From Mycolicibacterium hassiacum DSM 44199 (GTDB lineage Bacteria; Actinomycetota; Actinomycetes; Mycobacteriales; Mycobacteriaceae): 64,000 nucleotides of DNA. Each line of letters begins with the position of its first letter. Position 1 is the stretch's first letter. Location: assembly GCF_900603025.1 (NCBI RefSeq), contig NZ_LR026975.1, positions 2,418,001 to 2,482,000 of the forward strand, in the 5' to 3' direction. The notes under the pieces are model-generated. The model searched no databases, was not told the DNA's origin, and was given only the letters and a program-made list of their open reading frames with translations. Below, one piece after another: positions 44,179 to 55,113 of this stretch. Both the position numbers and the translations under genes were made by a program.

Positions 44179-44967
44179 TCACCCGGCGCCGGGTGATTGC
44201 TCGCGGCGCGTCGTTTCGCGCGCGACCCGGATCTGCTCGGTGAGCTCCCGGTAGGCCTGCACCCGCGCCAGGACGGTGTCGGTACCCGGCGACGCCGCCT
44301 GCGCCGGTGGGGCCGCCTCGATCCCGTAGAGCAGGGCGCTCAGTTCGGCGTGCAGTTTCGCCCGCTCCTCGGCGGTCTTGGCGTCGATACGTTGCTGGCG
44401 CAGCGACTCGTCGATGCGCTGCGCCTCCAGCGCGCACCGCTCGATCAGCGCCGCCCGCTCGGCGCCGACGCGCTCCAGCTCGGCGATGGTCCGGTTGGCC
44501 TCGGCGAGGATTCTGCGGTCGTCGGCGCTGGGTTTGTCCAGCCGCGACAGTTTGTCGGTCACCTTCCGCAGGTCGTGCGCCCGGCGGAAGTGTTCGGTGA
44601 TCTCCTGCAGGTCACCGCTGAAGTCGAACTCGCCGAGCCAGCCGTTGCGCGCGGCTTCGGACGCGGCGATCCGCCCCACGGCGGCCATCGCGCCTTCCAG
44701 CAGGGCGGCGTTTCGCCGGCCGAGTGTCGCGATGCGTTCCGCACGCTCCCGCTCGGCTCGTGCCGCCCGCTCCGCGCGTTTCCGTTGTTCGGCCGCCAGA
44801 CGCCGCCGCTCGCGGGCCTCCAGCGCCTTCTCGACGGCGAAAGCGACCACCCCCACCGCCGCGGTGATCCCGAGAACGATCCAGATCTCCTTCGGGATCG
44901 AGGCGATCAGCCACAGGATCACGAGGAAGAGGAGAAACCCACCGGAGCCCCCGCCACGTCGAGCCAT
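44179..44967 (-). CDS. Membrane-anchored coiled-coil protein
   Basis: A 262-residue protein with two N-terminal membrane helices (GGFLLFLVILWLIASIP; IWIVLGITAAVGVVAFAV) and then about 190 residues of charged helix (ERRRLAAEQRKRAERAARAE and onward, through RIDAKTAEERAKLHAEL). It resembles actinobacterial hypothetical proteins with TerB- or structural-type coils but has no catalytic motif. It is upstream of the small secreted gene on the same strand with a 12-bp gap. Confidence 0.72.
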   Translation of the reverse strand: MARRGGGSGGFLLFLVILWLIASIPKEIWIVLGITAAVGVVAFAVEKALEARERRRLAAEQRKRAERAARAERERAERIATLGRRNAALLEGAMAAVGRIAASEAARNGWLGEFDFSGDLQEITEHFRRAHDLRKVTDKLSRLDKPSADDRRILAEANRTIAELERVGAERAALIERCALEAQRIDESLRQQRIDAKTAEERAKLHAELSALLYGIEAAPPAQAASPGTDTVLARVQAYRELTEQIRVARETTRREQSPGAG

Positions 44968-45028
44968 CCAACCCCCCAGAATCCGACAGGCTGGATGGTA
45001 GGCGGGCGGGCCGACAAGTGGCGGCGAG

Positions 45029-45724
45029 TTACGGCAAAGCCGCGATGAGTTGCTCGGGGCTCACCCGCGGCCCGGTGAAGAACGGCGTCTCGTGCCGCAC
45101 ATGACGGCGGGCGTCGGTGGCGCGCAGATCGCGCATCAGATCGACGATGCGGTGCAGCTCCGGTGCCTCGAACGCCAGGATCCACTCGTAGTCGCCCAGC
45201 GCGAAGGCAGGCACCGTGTTGGCCCGCACGTCCGGGTAGCCGCGGGCGGCCATGCCGTGCTCGGCCAGCATCCGCCTGCGCTCCTCGCCCGGCAGCACGT
45301 ACCACTCCAGCGACCGCACGAACGGGTAGACGCACACGTAGTTGCCCGGCTCCTCACCGGCCAGAAACGCCGGGATGTGGCTCTTGTTGAACTCGGCCGG
45401 GCGGTGTACGGCGACACTGCTCCACACCGGGCTGCTGATGCGGCCCAGCGCGGTGGTGCGCCGGAAGTCGGAGTAGGTGGCCTGCAGCGCCTCCACGCTG
45501 TCGGCGTGGGTCCAGATCATGAAGTCGGCGTCGGCGCGCATGCCCGAGATGTGGTAGAGGCCGCGCACCAGCACCCCGTTGTCCTCCTGTTGTTTGAGGA
45601 AGGTGGCGGTCTCGTCGACCACGCCGGCGCGCTCGTCCCCGAGTGCCCCCGGCTGCACCTGGAACACCGAGAACATCAGGTAGCGAATGGTCGCGTTGAG
45701 CGCGTCGTAGTCGAGCTTGGCCAT
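45029..45724 (-). CDS. hemQ: Coproheme decarboxylase HemQ
   Basis: A 231-residue chlorite-dismutase-fold enzyme that oxidatively decarboxylates coproheme to heme b, the last step of the coproporphyrin-dependent pathway. [21 protein letters not shown] at the start, then [17 protein letters not shown] and [21 protein letters not shown], which carries the catalytic Tyr region, are conserved. ATG 45724 lies 23 bp after the hemY stop, so hemE-hemY-hemQ form an operon (Rv2678c-Rv2676c). Confidence 0.95.
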   Translation of the reverse strand: MAKLDYDALNATIRYLMFSVFQVQPGALGDERAGVVDETATFLKQQEDNGVLVRGLYHISGMRADADFMIWTHADSVEALQATYSDFRRTTALGRISSPVWSSVAVHRPAEFNKSHIPAFLAGEEPGNYVCVYPFVRSLEWYVLPGEERRRMLAEHGMAARGYPDVRANTVPAFALGDYEWILAFEAPELHRIVDLMRDLRATDARRHVRHETPFFTGPRVSPEQLIAALP

Positions 45725-45747
45725 GCTCCTATCGTGCCACGCGCGGG

Positions 45748-47112
45748 CTACGCCGGGTTCTTCGCTCCCACCGCGGTCATCAGCGACGCCGCCGCCCGGT
45801 TTCCGGCCGCCACACACGCCGGCACCCCGATGCCGTCGAGGTAGTTGCCGGCCACCGCGAGGGTGGGCGGCAACCCGGCGCGCAGCTCGGCGACCAGCTC
45901 GGCGTGCCCGGGCCCGTACTGCGGCATGACGTCGAGCCACCGCTGCACCAGGTAGTCCTCCGGTTCGGTGGTGATGCCGAAGATCGTCGCCAGGTCCTCC
46001 GCCGCCCAGGTCAGCAACTGCTCGTCGGAGGTGCTCCTGGCGATGGTGTCGCCGAAGCGCCCGTAGGACAACCGCACCAGCTCGACGTTGCCGCGCGGCC
46101 CCCACTTGCGGGTCGACAGGGTCACCGCCTTGGTGTGCAGCCGCTCGCCGGTGGCCACCAGCACCCCGGAGTTCTGCGGCAGCGGCACACCGCCGGGCAG
46201 CGCCAGTGCCACCACCGCGGCCGAGGCGATCGGGATCCGCCGTGCCGCCGCCGCGGTGCGCGGGGCGACCTCCTCGACCAGCCGCGGCAGCACCGCCGCC
46301 GGAACCGCCAGCACCGCAGCGTCGGCGTGATGCGCCACGCCCTCGTCGTCGATCAGCTCCCAGCCGCGCTCCGACCGGCACACCCGCTCGATGCCCACCT
46401 GGACCCAGTCCAGTCCGGCGCGGCGCACCAGCTCGTCGACGAGCACCTGGTACCCGCCGGCGACCGCGCCGAACACCGAGCCGGTGGCCGGCGGCGGCAG
46501 CACCTCGCGCACCGCCGCGCTGACGCTGGGCGCGCCGCGGTCCAGGGCCGCGGCCAGGGTGGGCACCGCCGAACGCAGCCCGATCCCGTCCGAGGCCCCG
46601 GCGTAGACGCCGACCAGCAGCGGATCCACCGATCGGGCCACCACCTGCTCGCCGAACCGGTCGCCGACCAGCGCGGCCACCGACGGGTCGGCGCCGGGCC
46701 GCCAGGCCAGCGGGCGGTGGGGCTCCTCGCCGATGCGCGCGATGGTCCGCTCGTCCACCAGCCCGATCAGCGACTGCGGGTATGCGGGGATGCCCTGCAG
46801 GGTGCCGGCCGGCAGCGGATGCAGTCGGGCCCGGCTGTAGATCAGCGGCCGCGCCCCGGTGGTGCCGATCTGGCGAGCCGCCAGCCCGAGCTCGGCCAGC
46901 AGCGCCGACACCTCCGGCCGGCGGGCGATGAACGCCTCGGCGCCGACGTCCATGATCTGGCCGGCGAGGCGCTCGGTGCGCAGGATGCCGCCGAGCCGGT
47001 CGGCCGGATCGAACAGCGTGACGGTCGCCTCCGGTCCGGCCGCCATGCGCAATCGGTAGGCGGCTACCAGGCCCGAGATACCGCCTCCGACAACGCAGTA
47101 CACCGTGCTCAC
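45748..47112 (-). CDS. hemY: Coproporphyrinogen III oxidase HemY (protoporphyrinogen-oxidase type)
   Basis: A 454-residue FAD amine-oxidase-fold enzyme. The dinucleotide motif is [15 protein letters not shown] at residues about 7-21, then [15 protein letters not shown] and, near the end, [22 protein letters not shown] for FAD contact. In actinobacteria this enzyme oxidises coproporphyrinogen III to coproporphyrin III. GTG 47112 overlaps the hemE stop as GTGA. Confidence 0.94.
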   Translation of the reverse strand: MSTVYCVVGGGISGLVAAYRLRMAAGPEATVTLFDPADRLGGILRTERLAGQIMDVGAEAFIARRPEVSALLAELGLAARQIGTTGARPLIYSRARLHPLPAGTLQGIPAYPQSLIGLVDERTIARIGEEPHRPLAWRPGADPSVAALVGDRFGEQVVARSVDPLLVGVYAGASDGIGLRSAVPTLAAALDRGAPSVSAAVREVLPPPATGSVFGAVAGGYQVLVDELVRRAGLDWVQVGIERVCRSERGWELIDDEGVAHHADAAVLAVPAAVLPRLVEEVAPRTAAAARRIPIASAAVVALALPGGVPLPQNSGVLVATGERLHTKAVTLSTRKWGPRGNVELVRLSYGRFGDTIARSTSDEQLLTWAAEDLATIFGITTEPEDYLVQRWLDVMPQYGPGHAELVAELRAGLPPTLAVAGNYLDGIGVPACVAAGNRAAASLMTAVGAKNPA

Positions 47113-48158
47113 AGCGAATGCACCAGCTCCACCACTCGAGTGATCACCTCCGGGTCGGTCTCCGGCAGCACACCGTGACCCAGGTTGAAGATGTGCCCGG
47201 CCGCACCGGCGTCCACCGCGCGGCGGCCGTCGTCGACCACCGCCGTCACGGCCCGTTCCACCACCGGCCAACCGGCCAGCAGCACAACCGGATCCAGGTT
47301 GCCCTGCAGCGCGGTGCCCGGCCGCACGCGGGCGGCGGCATCGGTCAGCGAGGTGCGCCAGTCCACCCCGACGACGGTCGCGCCCGCCTCCGACATCGCC
47401 CCGAGCAACTCGGCGGTGCCGACCCCGAAGTGGGTCATCGGCACCCCGGCGTCGGCCAGGGTGGCGAACACCCGCGCGCTGTGCGGCAGCACGTAGCGGC
47501 GGTAGTCGGCCAGCGACAGGGTGCCGGCCCAGGAGTCGAACAGCTGGAAGGCGTCCACCCCGGCCTCCAGCTGCACCCGCAGGAACGCGATCGTGACGTC
47601 GGTCAGCAGCGTCATCAGCGCATCCCAGGTGTCGGGATCGCCGAGCATCATCGCCTTGGTGCGTTCGTGATGCCGGCTCGGACCGCCCTCGACCAGGTAC
47701 GACGCCAGCGTGAAGGGGGCGCCGGCGAACCCGATCAGCGGCACCTCCCCCAGCTCGGTGATCAGCTGGCGCACCGCGGCCGACACCGGGGCGACCCGGT
47801 CCGGGTCGAGCGGGCGCAGCGCACGGACGTCGTCGCGGGCGCGCACCGGGTGTTCGATGACCGGCCCGACGTCGGGCACGATGTCGAGCTCGATGCCGGC
47901 GGCCCGCAGCGGCACCACGATGTCGGAGAACAGGATCGCCGCGTCCACGCCGTGCCGGCGGACCGGCTGCAGCGTGATCTCGGTGATCAGATCGGCGTCG
48001 AAGCAGGCCTGCATCATGGTGTTCTTGGCGCGCAGCTCCCGGTACTCGGGCAGCGACCGGCCAGCCTGCCGCATGAACCACACCGGAACCCGCCGGGGTT
48101 TGCGGCCATGAGCGGCCGCAAGGTATGGCGAATCGGGCAGTTCACGGCGGGTACTCAT
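47109..48158 (-). CDS. hemE: Uroporphyrinogen decarboxylase HemE
   Basis: A 349-residue enzyme that removes four carboxylates from uroporphyrinogen [22 protein letters not shown] is the N-terminal signature, [13 protein letters not shown] holds the conserved Asp, and [13 protein letters not shown] and [14 protein letters not shown] follow. I start at ATG 48158 ([13 protein letters not shown]) because upstream codons are low-complexity. First gene of the heme operon. Confidence 0.95.
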   Translation of the reverse strand: MSTRRELPDSPYLAAAHGRKPRRVPVWFMRQAGRSLPEYRELRAKNTMMQACFDADLITEITLQPVRRHGVDAAILFSDIVVPLRAAGIELDIVPDVGPVIEHPVRARDDVRALRPLDPDRVAPVSAAVRQLITELGEVPLIGFAGAPFTLASYLVEGGPSRHHERTKAMMLGDPDTWDALMTLLTDVTIAFLRVQLEAGVDAFQLFDSWAGTLSLADYRRYVLPHSARVFATLADAGVPMTHFGVGTAELLGAMSEAGATVVGVDWRTSLTDAAARVRPGTALQGNLDPVVLLAGWPVVERAVTAVVDDGRRAVDAGAAGHIFNLGHGVLPETDPEVITRVVELVHSL

Positions 48159-48269
48159 CGGCTCAATGCTGCCATGTGCGCCGGTCCGCCCCGCACCGCC
48201 ATGTCTCAACCTGGTCAAGATCGGCGCGTCGGCGCCGACCTGTGGACAAACGGTCTAGCGTCGAGTGAC

Positions 48270-48851
48270 GTGACCACCGCCGAACCGGCTGCCTTCCGGG
48301 AAGCGGTGGCGGCGATGAATGCCACCACCGTTCGACCGGAGATCGAACTTGGCCCGATTCGCCCGCCGCAGCGGCTGGCGCCGTACAGCTACGCCCTTGG
48401 CGCGGAGGTCCGCCATCCCGAGACGGCGGTCGTGCCGGAGAGCTCCGAGGGCGACGCATTCGGCCGGCTCATCCTGCTCCACGACCCAGACGGTACCGAC
48501 GCCTGGGACGGCACCATGCGCCTGGTGGCCTACATCCAGGCGGATCTGGACGCCAGCGAGGCCGTCGATCCGCTGCTGCCCGAGGTTGCGTGGAGTTGGC
48601 TGGTCGAGGCGCTCGAGTCGCGGGTCGACAATGTCACCGCGCTGGGTGGCACGGTCACCGCGACGACGTCGGTGCGCTACGGTGACATCGCCGGCCCGCC
48701 CCGGGCCCATCAGCTCGAACTGCGGGCCTCGTGGACGGCGACGTCGCTGGACCTGGGTCCGCATGTCGAGGCGTTCTGCGCGGTGCTCGAGCACGCCGCG
48801 GGGCTGCCGCCGGTTGGAGTGACCGACCTGAGCTCCCGCTCGCGTGCCTGA
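48270..48851 (+). CDS. DUF3000 protein
   Basis: 193 residues from GTG 48270. It belongs to the actinobacterial DUF3000 family (RLAPYSYALGAEV, LILLHDPDGTDAWDGTMRLV, LLPEVAWSWLVEALE, EAFCAVLEHAAGLPPVGVT). Conserved immediately before rnd, 3 bp apart, as Rv2680-Rv2681 in M. tuberculosis. Function unknown; the pairing suggests a role in RNA processing. Divergent from hemE. Confidence 0.85.
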   Translation: MTTAEPAAFREAVAAMNATTVRPEIELGPIRPPQRLAPYSYALGAEVRHPETAVVPESSEGDAFGRLILLHDPDGTDAWDGTMRLVAYIQADLDASEAVDPLLPEVAWSWLVEALESRVDNVTALGGTVTATTSVRYGDIAGPPRAHQLELRASWTATSLDLGPHVEAFCAVLEHAAGLPPVGVTDLSSRSRA

Positions 48852-48854
48852 CGA

Positions 48855-50135
48855 ATGACCGAATCCGACCACACCGGCTCCCCGTCCGAGCCAGAGGCGA
48901 CGCCGTTGCTGGCGCCGCGGGAGGGCGTACCCCCGCTGCTGACCAGCGCCGCCGAGATCGCGCGGGCCGCCGAGCGGCTGGCCGCGGGCGAGGGACCGTT
49001 CGCGATCGACGCCGAGCGGGCCTCGGGGTTTCGCTACTCCAACCGCGCGTATCTGGTGCAGATCCGCCGGGCCGGCGCGGGCACGGTGCTGATCGACCCG
49101 GTCAACCACGGCGGTGACCCGGTCGCGACGCTGGCCCCGGTCGCCGAGGTGCTCGCGACCGACGAGTGGGTGCTGCACGCCGCCGACCAGGATCTGCCGT
49201 GTCTGGCCGAGCTGGGCATGCGCCCACCGAAGCTCTACGACACCGAGCTGGCCGGGCGGTTGGCCGGCCACGACAAGGTCAACCTGGCCGCCGAGGTGCA
49301 GCGGCTGCTGGGTCTGCAGTTGACGAAGGGGCACGGCGCCGCGGACTGGTCGAAGCGTCCGCTGCCGCCGGAATGGCTCAACTACGCCGCGCTGGATGTC
49401 GAGGTGCTGCTCGAACTCCGGGAGGCGATCGCCAAGGTGCTCGCCGAGCAGGGCAAGACCGAGTGGGCGGCACAGGAATTCGAGTATCTGCGCACCCTCG
49501 AGCCGCAACCGACGCGGCGCGACCGGTGGCGGCGGACCTCGGGCATCCACAAGGTCCGCGACCGGCGCGCGCTGGCGGCGGTGCGCGAACTGTGGCTGGT
49601 CCGCGACCAGATCGCCCAGCGCCGCGACATCGCCCCGGGGCGCATCCTGCCCGACTCGGCGATCATCGAGGCCGCCCTCGCCGACCCGGACACCGTCGAG
49701 AAGCTCACCGCGCTACCGGTGTTCGGCGGGCCGCGGCAGCGGCGGCTGGCCCGGGTGTGGCTGGATGCGCTGGCCCGCGCCCGCACCACCGACGATCCGC
49801 CGGAGATCCACGAGCCGTCCAACGGTCCCCCGCCGGCGTCGCGGTGGCAGCGCCGCAAGCCGGAGGCCGCGGCCCGGCTGGAGGCCGCCCGCGCGGAGCT
49901 GAGCGAACTGTCGCAACAGATCTCGGTGCCGGCGGAGAACATCCTCACCCCTGAGATCGTGCGCCGGCTGTGCTGGGACTGGCAGCCGCGGCCGACGCTG
50001 GACACCACCGCGGCGGCGGTCGAGGAGTTCCTGCGCCGGGCCGGAGCGCGTCCCTGGCAGCGGGAACTCACCGTGCCGCGGCTGGCCCGGGCGCTGTCCG
50101 CCGAGCACGCGCCGGCCGACAGCGCCGACGCCTGA
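48855..50135 (+). CDS. rnd: Ribonuclease D
   Basis: A 426-residue 3'-5' exoribonuclease. The DEDDy sites are IDAERASGF (D, E), LHAADQDLPCL (D) and NYAALDVEVLLEL (Y, D). An HRDC domain (LAAVRELWLVRDQIAQRRDI) follows, and a second helical region completes the C-terminus. It is predicted to trim tRNA and other stable RNA 3' ends. Confidence 0.93.
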   Translation: MTESDHTGSPSEPEATPLLAPREGVPPLLTSAAEIARAAERLAAGEGPFAIDAERASGFRYSNRAYLVQIRRAGAGTVLIDPVNHGGDPVATLAPVAEVLATDEWVLHAADQDLPCLAELGMRPPKLYDTELAGRLAGHDKVNLAAEVQRLLGLQLTKGHGAADWSKRPLPPEWLNYAALDVEVLLELREAIAKVLAEQGKTEWAAQEFEYLRTLEPQPTRRDRWRRTSGIHKVRDRRALAAVRELWLVRDQIAQRRDIAPGRILPDSAIIEAALADPDTVEKLTALPVFGGPRQRRLARVWLDALARARTTDDPPEIHEPSNGPPPASRWQRRKPEAAARLEAARAELSELSQQISVPAENILTPEIVRRLCWDWQPRPTLDTTAAAVEEFLRRAGARPWQRELTVPRLARALSAEHAPADSADA

Positions 50136-50140
50136 GGCCG

Positions 50141-51901
50141 CTACCCGGGCCGGCCAGCCGACAGGCTCCCGTGTGTTACCCGCCCGTTCATCATCGTGAC
50201 ATCGATTGGCGTAGCGGCGATCTCGTGCGGATCGAGGTCGAACAGATTGCGCCGCAGCACCACCAGATCGGCGGCCTTACCGACCTCGATCGACCCGGCG
50301 ACATGGTCGAGGCGCAGCGCCCGGGCCGCACCCAGGGTGGCGGCGTGCAGCGCCTGGTGCAGGTCCAGGCGCTCCCTCTCCGGCTCCAGCATGTCGGCGT
50401 CGGGCCGGCCGATCAGCCGGCGCGTCACCGCGACCTGAATCGCGTCCAGCGGTTTGTACGTCGAGAAGTACCCTGCCGCAGGCCAATCCGTGCCGAATGC
50501 GATCGTGGCACCGGCGTCGAGCAGCGCCCGCGGCCGGAAGAATCGCCGCTGCCGGTGCGGGCCGTACCGCTGCAGCGCGATCTCGACCGTGCTCGGATCG
50601 GCGGAGAACCAGTTGGCCGAGAACTGGGCGATCACCCCCAACTCGCCGAACCGCGGCACGTCGGCCTCGTCGACGAGCACCAGGTGCGCGATGACATGAC
50701 GCCGGTCCCGCGGCGGGTTGTGGGTGACCGCGGCCTCGATCGCGTCCAGTGCGGTGCGCACCGTGCGGTCCCCGATCGCGTGGATGTGCACATCGAGTCC
50801 CGCGGCATCCGCATCGACCACCAGCCGGTGCCAGTCCTGGGGCGAAAACGGTGATGAGCCAACGGAATCGGGACGATCCGCATAGGGCTCCAGCAGGTGC
50901 GCGGTGTAGCCCTCGGCGGTGCCGTCGCCGAGGATCTTCAGCACCCCGGCCTTGACCAGGTCGGTGGCGAAGCGGTCGCGCAGCGCGGTGGTGCGCGCCA
51001 CCGCGTCGTCGACCGGCGGCGCCTTGACGATGTGCGAGGCCACCACCCGGAACGGCAGCAGCCCCTGCGCCTCCAGGTCGGTGTACACCCCCACCAGCGC
51101 ACCCGGATCACCGGGCCCGGGCGGCAGCCCGGCGTCGAACACGGCGGTGATGCCCGCCGCGGCGGCCTTGGGCGCCCACTGGGCGAGCAGCCGCGTCAGC
51201 ACCGCCCGGGTCATCGGTTCGACGGCGTCGACGAGGCCGAGGACGGCGGGCAGTTCCAGCACCCAGCCGGTGGGTTCACCGTCGTCATCGCGGACGTAGA
51301 AGCTGAATCCCGGCACCGGGTCGGCGGTGTCGCGGGTGATGCCGGCCAGGCGCAGCGCGGCGCTGTTGACCCACGCGCTGTGCGCGTCGATCGCGAACAG
51401 GATCGCCGGGCGGTCCGGGATGAGCTCGTCGAGTTCGGCGCGGGTCGGCCCCTGCGGGCCGAACATGTCGACCCGCCAACCGAATCCGCGCACCGGTCCG
51501 GTGGGGTGGGCGCGCACGTGCGCCGCGATCGCGGCGAGCGCGGCGTCGCGGTCGGCGACCTGCAGGTCCACCCCGGACGTGAAGAACGACCCGACGAGCG
51601 GGTGGATGTGCGCCTCGATGAAGCCCGGCAGCAGCATCCGGCCGTTCAGCTCCACGGTGCGGGCGCCGGGCCCGGCGGCCGCGGTGGCCTCGTTGTCGCC
51701 GCCGACGGCCACGATGCGGTTGCCGCGCACCGCGACCGCCTGTGCCCACGGTTGGCGCGCGTTCATCGTGTAGACGGCGCCGCCGCGGAACACCACGGCG
51801 GGCGGCAGTTCCGGCAGCGGGGAGCTCCCCGGTGGCGCGGCGCCCGATCCGTCGGCGGTGTGGTCACCGAGCGCTGCGACCAGGGAGCAGTTCCTGCACA
51901 T
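50141..51901 (-). CDS. Metal-dependent amidohydrolase (amidohydrolase_3 family)
   Basis: A 586-residue TIM-barrel hydrolase. The first metal motif is MLLPGFIEAHIHP, followed by VDADAAGLDVHIHAIGDRTVR, HVIAHLVLVDEADVPRF and IAFGTDWPAAGYF with the last Asp. It resembles YtcJ-type exoenzymes that cleave N-acyl or carbamate bonds. A Cys-rich N-terminus (MCRNCSLV) precedes the domain. Its promoter region carries a striking AT-rich inverted repeat 3 bp before the ATG. Substrate unknown. Confidence 0.85.
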   Translation of the reverse strand: MCRNCSLVAALGDHTADGSGAAPPGSSPLPELPPAVVFRGGAVYTMNARQPWAQAVAVRGNRIVAVGGDNEATAAAGPGARTVELNGRMLLPGFIEAHIHPLVGSFFTSGVDLQVADRDAALAAIAAHVRAHPTGPVRGFGWRVDMFGPQGPTRAELDELIPDRPAILFAIDAHSAWVNSAALRLAGITRDTADPVPGFSFYVRDDDGEPTGWVLELPAVLGLVDAVEPMTRAVLTRLLAQWAPKAAAAGITAVFDAGLPPGPGDPGALVGVYTDLEAQGLLPFRVVASHIVKAPPVDDAVARTTALRDRFATDLVKAGVLKILGDGTAEGYTAHLLEPYADRPDSVGSSPFSPQDWHRLVVDADAAGLDVHIHAIGDRTVRTALDAIEAAVTHNPPRDRRHVIAHLVLVDEADVPRFGELGVIAQFSANWFSADPSTVEIALQRYGPHRQRRFFRPRALLDAGATIAFGTDWPAAGYFSTYKPLDAIQVAVTRRLIGRPDADMLEPERERLDLHQALHAATLGAARALRLDHVAGSIEVGKAADLVVLRRNLFDLDPHEIAATPIDVTMMNGRVTHGSLSAGRPG

Positions 51902-51904
51902 GGC

Positions 51905-51931
51905 CTAATTATCGCGAACGTTGATAATTAG
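51905..51931. promoter_or_regulatory. AT-rich operator in front of the amidohydrolase gene
   Basis: Perfect 9-bp arms CTAATTATC and GATAATTAG with a 9-base centre, directly upstream of ATG 51901. In DNA of about 70 percent GC this is unlikely by chance. The geometry fits a TetR- or MarR-type dimer site that would block transcription or translation start. No regulator gene lies beside it. Confidence 0.6.
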
Positions 51932-51945
51932 ACCGCCCTTTCGGG

Positions 51946-53136
51946 TCAGCTCAGCAGGCCCGCCAGGAACGGCGTCGAGTCCGGCAGCGACGCCAGCACC
52001 GTGCCGCTGTGGTCCTCGTCGGGATAGACCTTGAGCGTGACGTCCTGACCGTGGGCGGTCAGCGCGTCGGCGAACCGCAGCGTCAACTCCGGCGGCACAT
52101 CGCGGTCCAGCAGTCCGACGCCCAGGAAGATCGGCCGGTCATAGCCGTCGGCGGGGATGCCCATGTAGGCGTCGACCACCTCGGGGGAGCCCGGGATCGA
52201 CGTCAGCGGCGCGGTGAAGAACCCGGGCACGGTCATGTCGGTCAGCGTCGCCGACAGGTCGGCCAGGCAGAGGGTCTCGGCGCGGTCGGCCGCCGCCCGG
52301 CCCGCCGGGGTGAGGATCACGTCCAGGTCGAGTTCGGGGTGCGCCTCGCGCAGCGCGGCGACGATGTAGGCGGTGTAGGCGTTGGCCACCGGCCCCAGTG
52401 AGGCGGGCACCTCCATCTCCGGACCCGCCTTCTTGACCAGCGACTCGACGCCTGCGGGGGTGCCGGTCGCGACAACGCCCCGGTAGTCCAGACCGGTGCC
52501 GGCGCTGAATTCCGTTGCCCAGCGCGCGGTTGCGACGGCCGCGGCGCCGCCCTGCGACTGGCCGACCACCGCCCACTTGGGCGACAGCGGCAGATCCAGA
52601 CCGTGGGTGGCGATCACCGAGTCGACGACGCCCCGCGCGGTGGTGCGGCTGTTGAGGTAGCTCATCAGGCCCGGGGTGCCCAGGCCGGCGTAGTCGCTGC
52701 CGACGACGACGTACCCCTGGTCCAGCCAGTGGCTCAGGTACTCGTTGTCGCGCTCGGAGCGCGCCCGCGCCGACGGCGTGCAGTCATCGCCGAGGCCGAC
52801 CGTGCCGTGCGCCCAGGCGATGACTGGCCAACCGCCCGGCGGTGGAGCGCTTTTCGGGGTGAACACGACGGCCGTGCTGACCGCGGGCCGGTCATGCTGG
52901 TCGACGGTCGAGTACAGGATGCGAAAGGCCTGACCGGCGCCGGCCACCGACAGCGCCGGGTCCAGCGGCACCGATTCGATCAGCGTGCCGGGCGCGCCGA
53001 TCGGACCGCCGTAGCCGCGTACGTCCAGGCCGGACCACTGCGGCGCCGCCGCAGTCGCCACCCCCGGCGACGCCGTCAGCGCAAGCATGACCGTCCCGAA
53101 GACAGCGAGAAAACGAAGTGCCGCAGCAAATTTCAT
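51946..53136 (-). CDS. Secreted lipase / alpha-beta hydrolase
   Basis: 396 residues from ATG 53136. The signal peptide MKFAAALRFLAVFGTVMLAL is followed by ASPGVATAA. The nucleophile elbow is VVGQSQGGAAAVAT, the Asp lies in FLGVGLLDRDVPPEL and the His in KVYPDEDHSGTVLAS. The oxyanion-side WPVIAWAHGTVGLGDDC matches the secretory lipase (LIP/Lip-like) family of mycobacteria and nocardiae. It probably acts on extracellular lipid esters. Confidence 0.87.
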   Translation of the reverse strand: MKFAAALRFLAVFGTVMLALTASPGVATAAAPQWSGLDVRGYGGPIGAPGTLIESVPLDPALSVAGAGQAFRILYSTVDQHDRPAVSTAVVFTPKSAPPPGGWPVIAWAHGTVGLGDDCTPSARARSERDNEYLSHWLDQGYVVVGSDYAGLGTPGLMSYLNSRTTARGVVDSVIATHGLDLPLSPKWAVVGQSQGGAAAVATARWATEFSAGTGLDYRGVVATGTPAGVESLVKKAGPEMEVPASLGPVANAYTAYIVAALREAHPELDLDVILTPAGRAAADRAETLCLADLSATLTDMTVPGFFTAPLTSIPGSPEVVDAYMGIPADGYDRPIFLGVGLLDRDVPPELTLRFADALTAHGQDVTLKVYPDEDHSGTVLASLPDSTPFLAGLLS

Positions 53137-53169
53137 AGGCACAGCCTATAGACCGGGGTACCCGCCGAA

Positions 53170-55086
53170 TCAGTCGGGTACGTGCCCGCTGACCTCGGGT
53201 TGGTCGACCGCGGTGCCCTGGGCGGCCACCCATCCGGTGATCTGGCGGGCGATGGTCCGGTCGGTCAGACCGACCTCGGCGAGCACCTCGCTGCGCGAGG
53301 CGTGGTCGAAGAACTGCTGCGGCAGCCCCACGTCGCGGCACGGCACGTCGATCTCGGCCCGCCGCAGCGCCGCCGACACCGCCGACCCGATGCCGCCGGC
53401 CACGCCGTTGTCCTCGAGCGTGACGACCAGCTGATGACGGCGCGCCAGTTCACCGATGACCTGCGGCACCGGCAGCACCCACCGCGGGTCGACGACCGTG
53501 ACGCCGATGCCCTGGTTGCGCAGCAGCTCGGCAACCGACAGCGCCATCTTCGCGAACGGTCCCACCGCCACCACCAGCACGTCCTCACCGAGCCCGTCAC
53601 CGGGGGCGGCGAGCACGTCCACGCCGTCCTGGCGACGCAGCGCGGGAATGTCCTCGCCGACCTCGCCCTTGGGGAAGCGGATCGCGGTCGGGCCGTCGTT
53701 GACGTCGAGGGCCTCCCCCAACTCCTCCCGCAGCCGGGTGCCGTCCCGGGGCGCGGCGACCCGCATTCCCGGCACGATGCCCAGCATCGACAGGTCCCAC
53801 ATGCCGTTGTGGCTGGCGCCGTCCGGGCCGGTGATGCCGGCGCGGTCGAGCACGAACGTCACCGGCAGCCTGTGCAGCGCGACGTCCATCATGACCTGGT
53901 CGAACGCCCGGTTCAGGAACGTCGAGTAGATCGCCACCACCGGATGCAACCCGCCCATCGCCAGACCGGCGGCGGAGGTCACCGCGTGCTGTTCGGCGAT
54001 GCCCACGTCGAAGAACCGGTCCGGGTAGTGCTGGCGGAACTTGGCCAGGCCTGTCGGGCCGGGCATCGCCGCGGTGATCGCGACCACGTCGCGGCGCCGG
54101 GCGGCGTAGCCGATCAGGGCGTCGGAGAACACCGACGTCCAGCCCAGCCCCGGGGCCGAGGTCGGCAGCCCGGTCTCGGGGTCGATGACCCCGCACGAGT
54201 GCATCTGGTCGTCCTCGTCGTTCTCCGCGGGCGGGTACCCCATGCCCTTGCGGGTCACGACGTGCACGATCACCGGACGGTTGAAGTTGCGGGCCTGACG
54301 CAGCGCGGTCTCCACCGCGTGCTGATCGTGCCCGTCGATCGGGCCGACGTACTTCAGGCCCAGATCGGTGAACATCACCTGCGGCGACAGCGCGTCCTTG
54401 AGTCCGGCCTTGATGCTGTGCATGCACTGGTAGCACAGCTCGCCGATGACCGGGACACCGCGGACCGCCTTGCGGCCCTCCTCGAGCATCCGCTCGTAGC
54501 CGGGCTGCAGCCGCAGGCCGGCCAGGTGCTCGGCGAAACCGCCGATGGTGGGCGCGTAGCTGCGGCCGTTGTCGTTGACGGCGATCACCACCGGCCGCCG
54601 CGACGCCGCGATGTTGTTGAGCGCCTCCCAGCACATGCCGCCGGTGAGGGCGCCGTCGCCGACCACGGCGACCACGTGCCGGTTGCGGTGACCGGACAGC
54701 TCGAACGCCTTCGCGAGCCCGTCGGCGTACGACAGCGCCGCACTGGCATGACTGGATTCCACCCAGTCGTGTTCGCTCTCGCTGCGCGACGGATACCCCG
54801 ACAGCCCGCCTTTCTTACGCAGCGTGTCGAATTCGTGGCTGCGCCCGGTCAGGATCTTGTGCACGTAGGCCTGGTGCCCGGTGTCGAAGATGATCGGGTC
54901 GTGTGGCGAATCGAACACGCGGTGCAACGCGAGCGTGAGTTCGACCACACCGAGGTTCGGGCCCAGATGGCCGCCCGTCGCAGCGACCTTGCGCACCAGG
55001 AATTCGCGGATCTCCTGCGCCAGTTCGCGCAGTTGCGACTGTGTCAAGTGCTGCAGATCGGCGGGACCGCGGATCTGTTCGAGCAT
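53170..55086 (-). CDS. dxs: 1-deoxy-D-xylulose-5-phosphate synthase
   Basis: A 638-residue thiamine-diphosphate enzyme that condenses pyruvate and glyceraldehyde 3-phosphate at the start of the MEP isoprenoid pathway. TATHG-like [19 protein letters not shown], the TPP motif [16 protein letters not shown], and [18 protein letters not shown] are all present. ATG 55086 ([14 protein letters not shown]) gives the same length as M. tuberculosis Dxs1 and avoids a 24-bp extension. Confidence 0.97.
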   Translation of the reverse strand: MLEQIRGPADLQHLTQSQLRELAQEIREFLVRKVAATGGHLGPNLGVVELTLALHRVFDSPHDPIIFDTGHQAYVHKILTGRSHEFDTLRKKGGLSGYPSRSESEHDWVESSHASAALSYADGLAKAFELSGHRNRHVVAVVGDGALTGGMCWEALNNIAASRRPVVIAVNDNGRSYAPTIGGFAEHLAGLRLQPGYERMLEEGRKAVRGVPVIGELCYQCMHSIKAGLKDALSPQVMFTDLGLKYVGPIDGHDQHAVETALRQARNFNRPVIVHVVTRKGMGYPPAENDEDDQMHSCGVIDPETGLPTSAPGLGWTSVFSDALIGYAARRRDVVAITAAMPGPTGLAKFRQHYPDRFFDVGIAEQHAVTSAAGLAMGGLHPVVAIYSTFLNRAFDQVMMDVALHRLPVTFVLDRAGITGPDGASHNGMWDLSMLGIVPGMRVAAPRDGTRLREELGEALDVNDGPTAIRFPKGEVGEDIPALRRQDGVDVLAAPGDGLGEDVLVVAVGPFAKMALSVAELLRNQGIGVTVVDPRWVLPVPQVIGELARRHQLVVTLEDNGVAGGIGSAVSAALRRAEIDVPCRDVGLPQQFFDHASRSEVLAEVGLTDRTIARQITGWVAAQGTAVDQPEVSGHVPD

Positions 55087-55113
55087 TCCGCCAGTGTACG
55101 CAGGGCTCATCGG

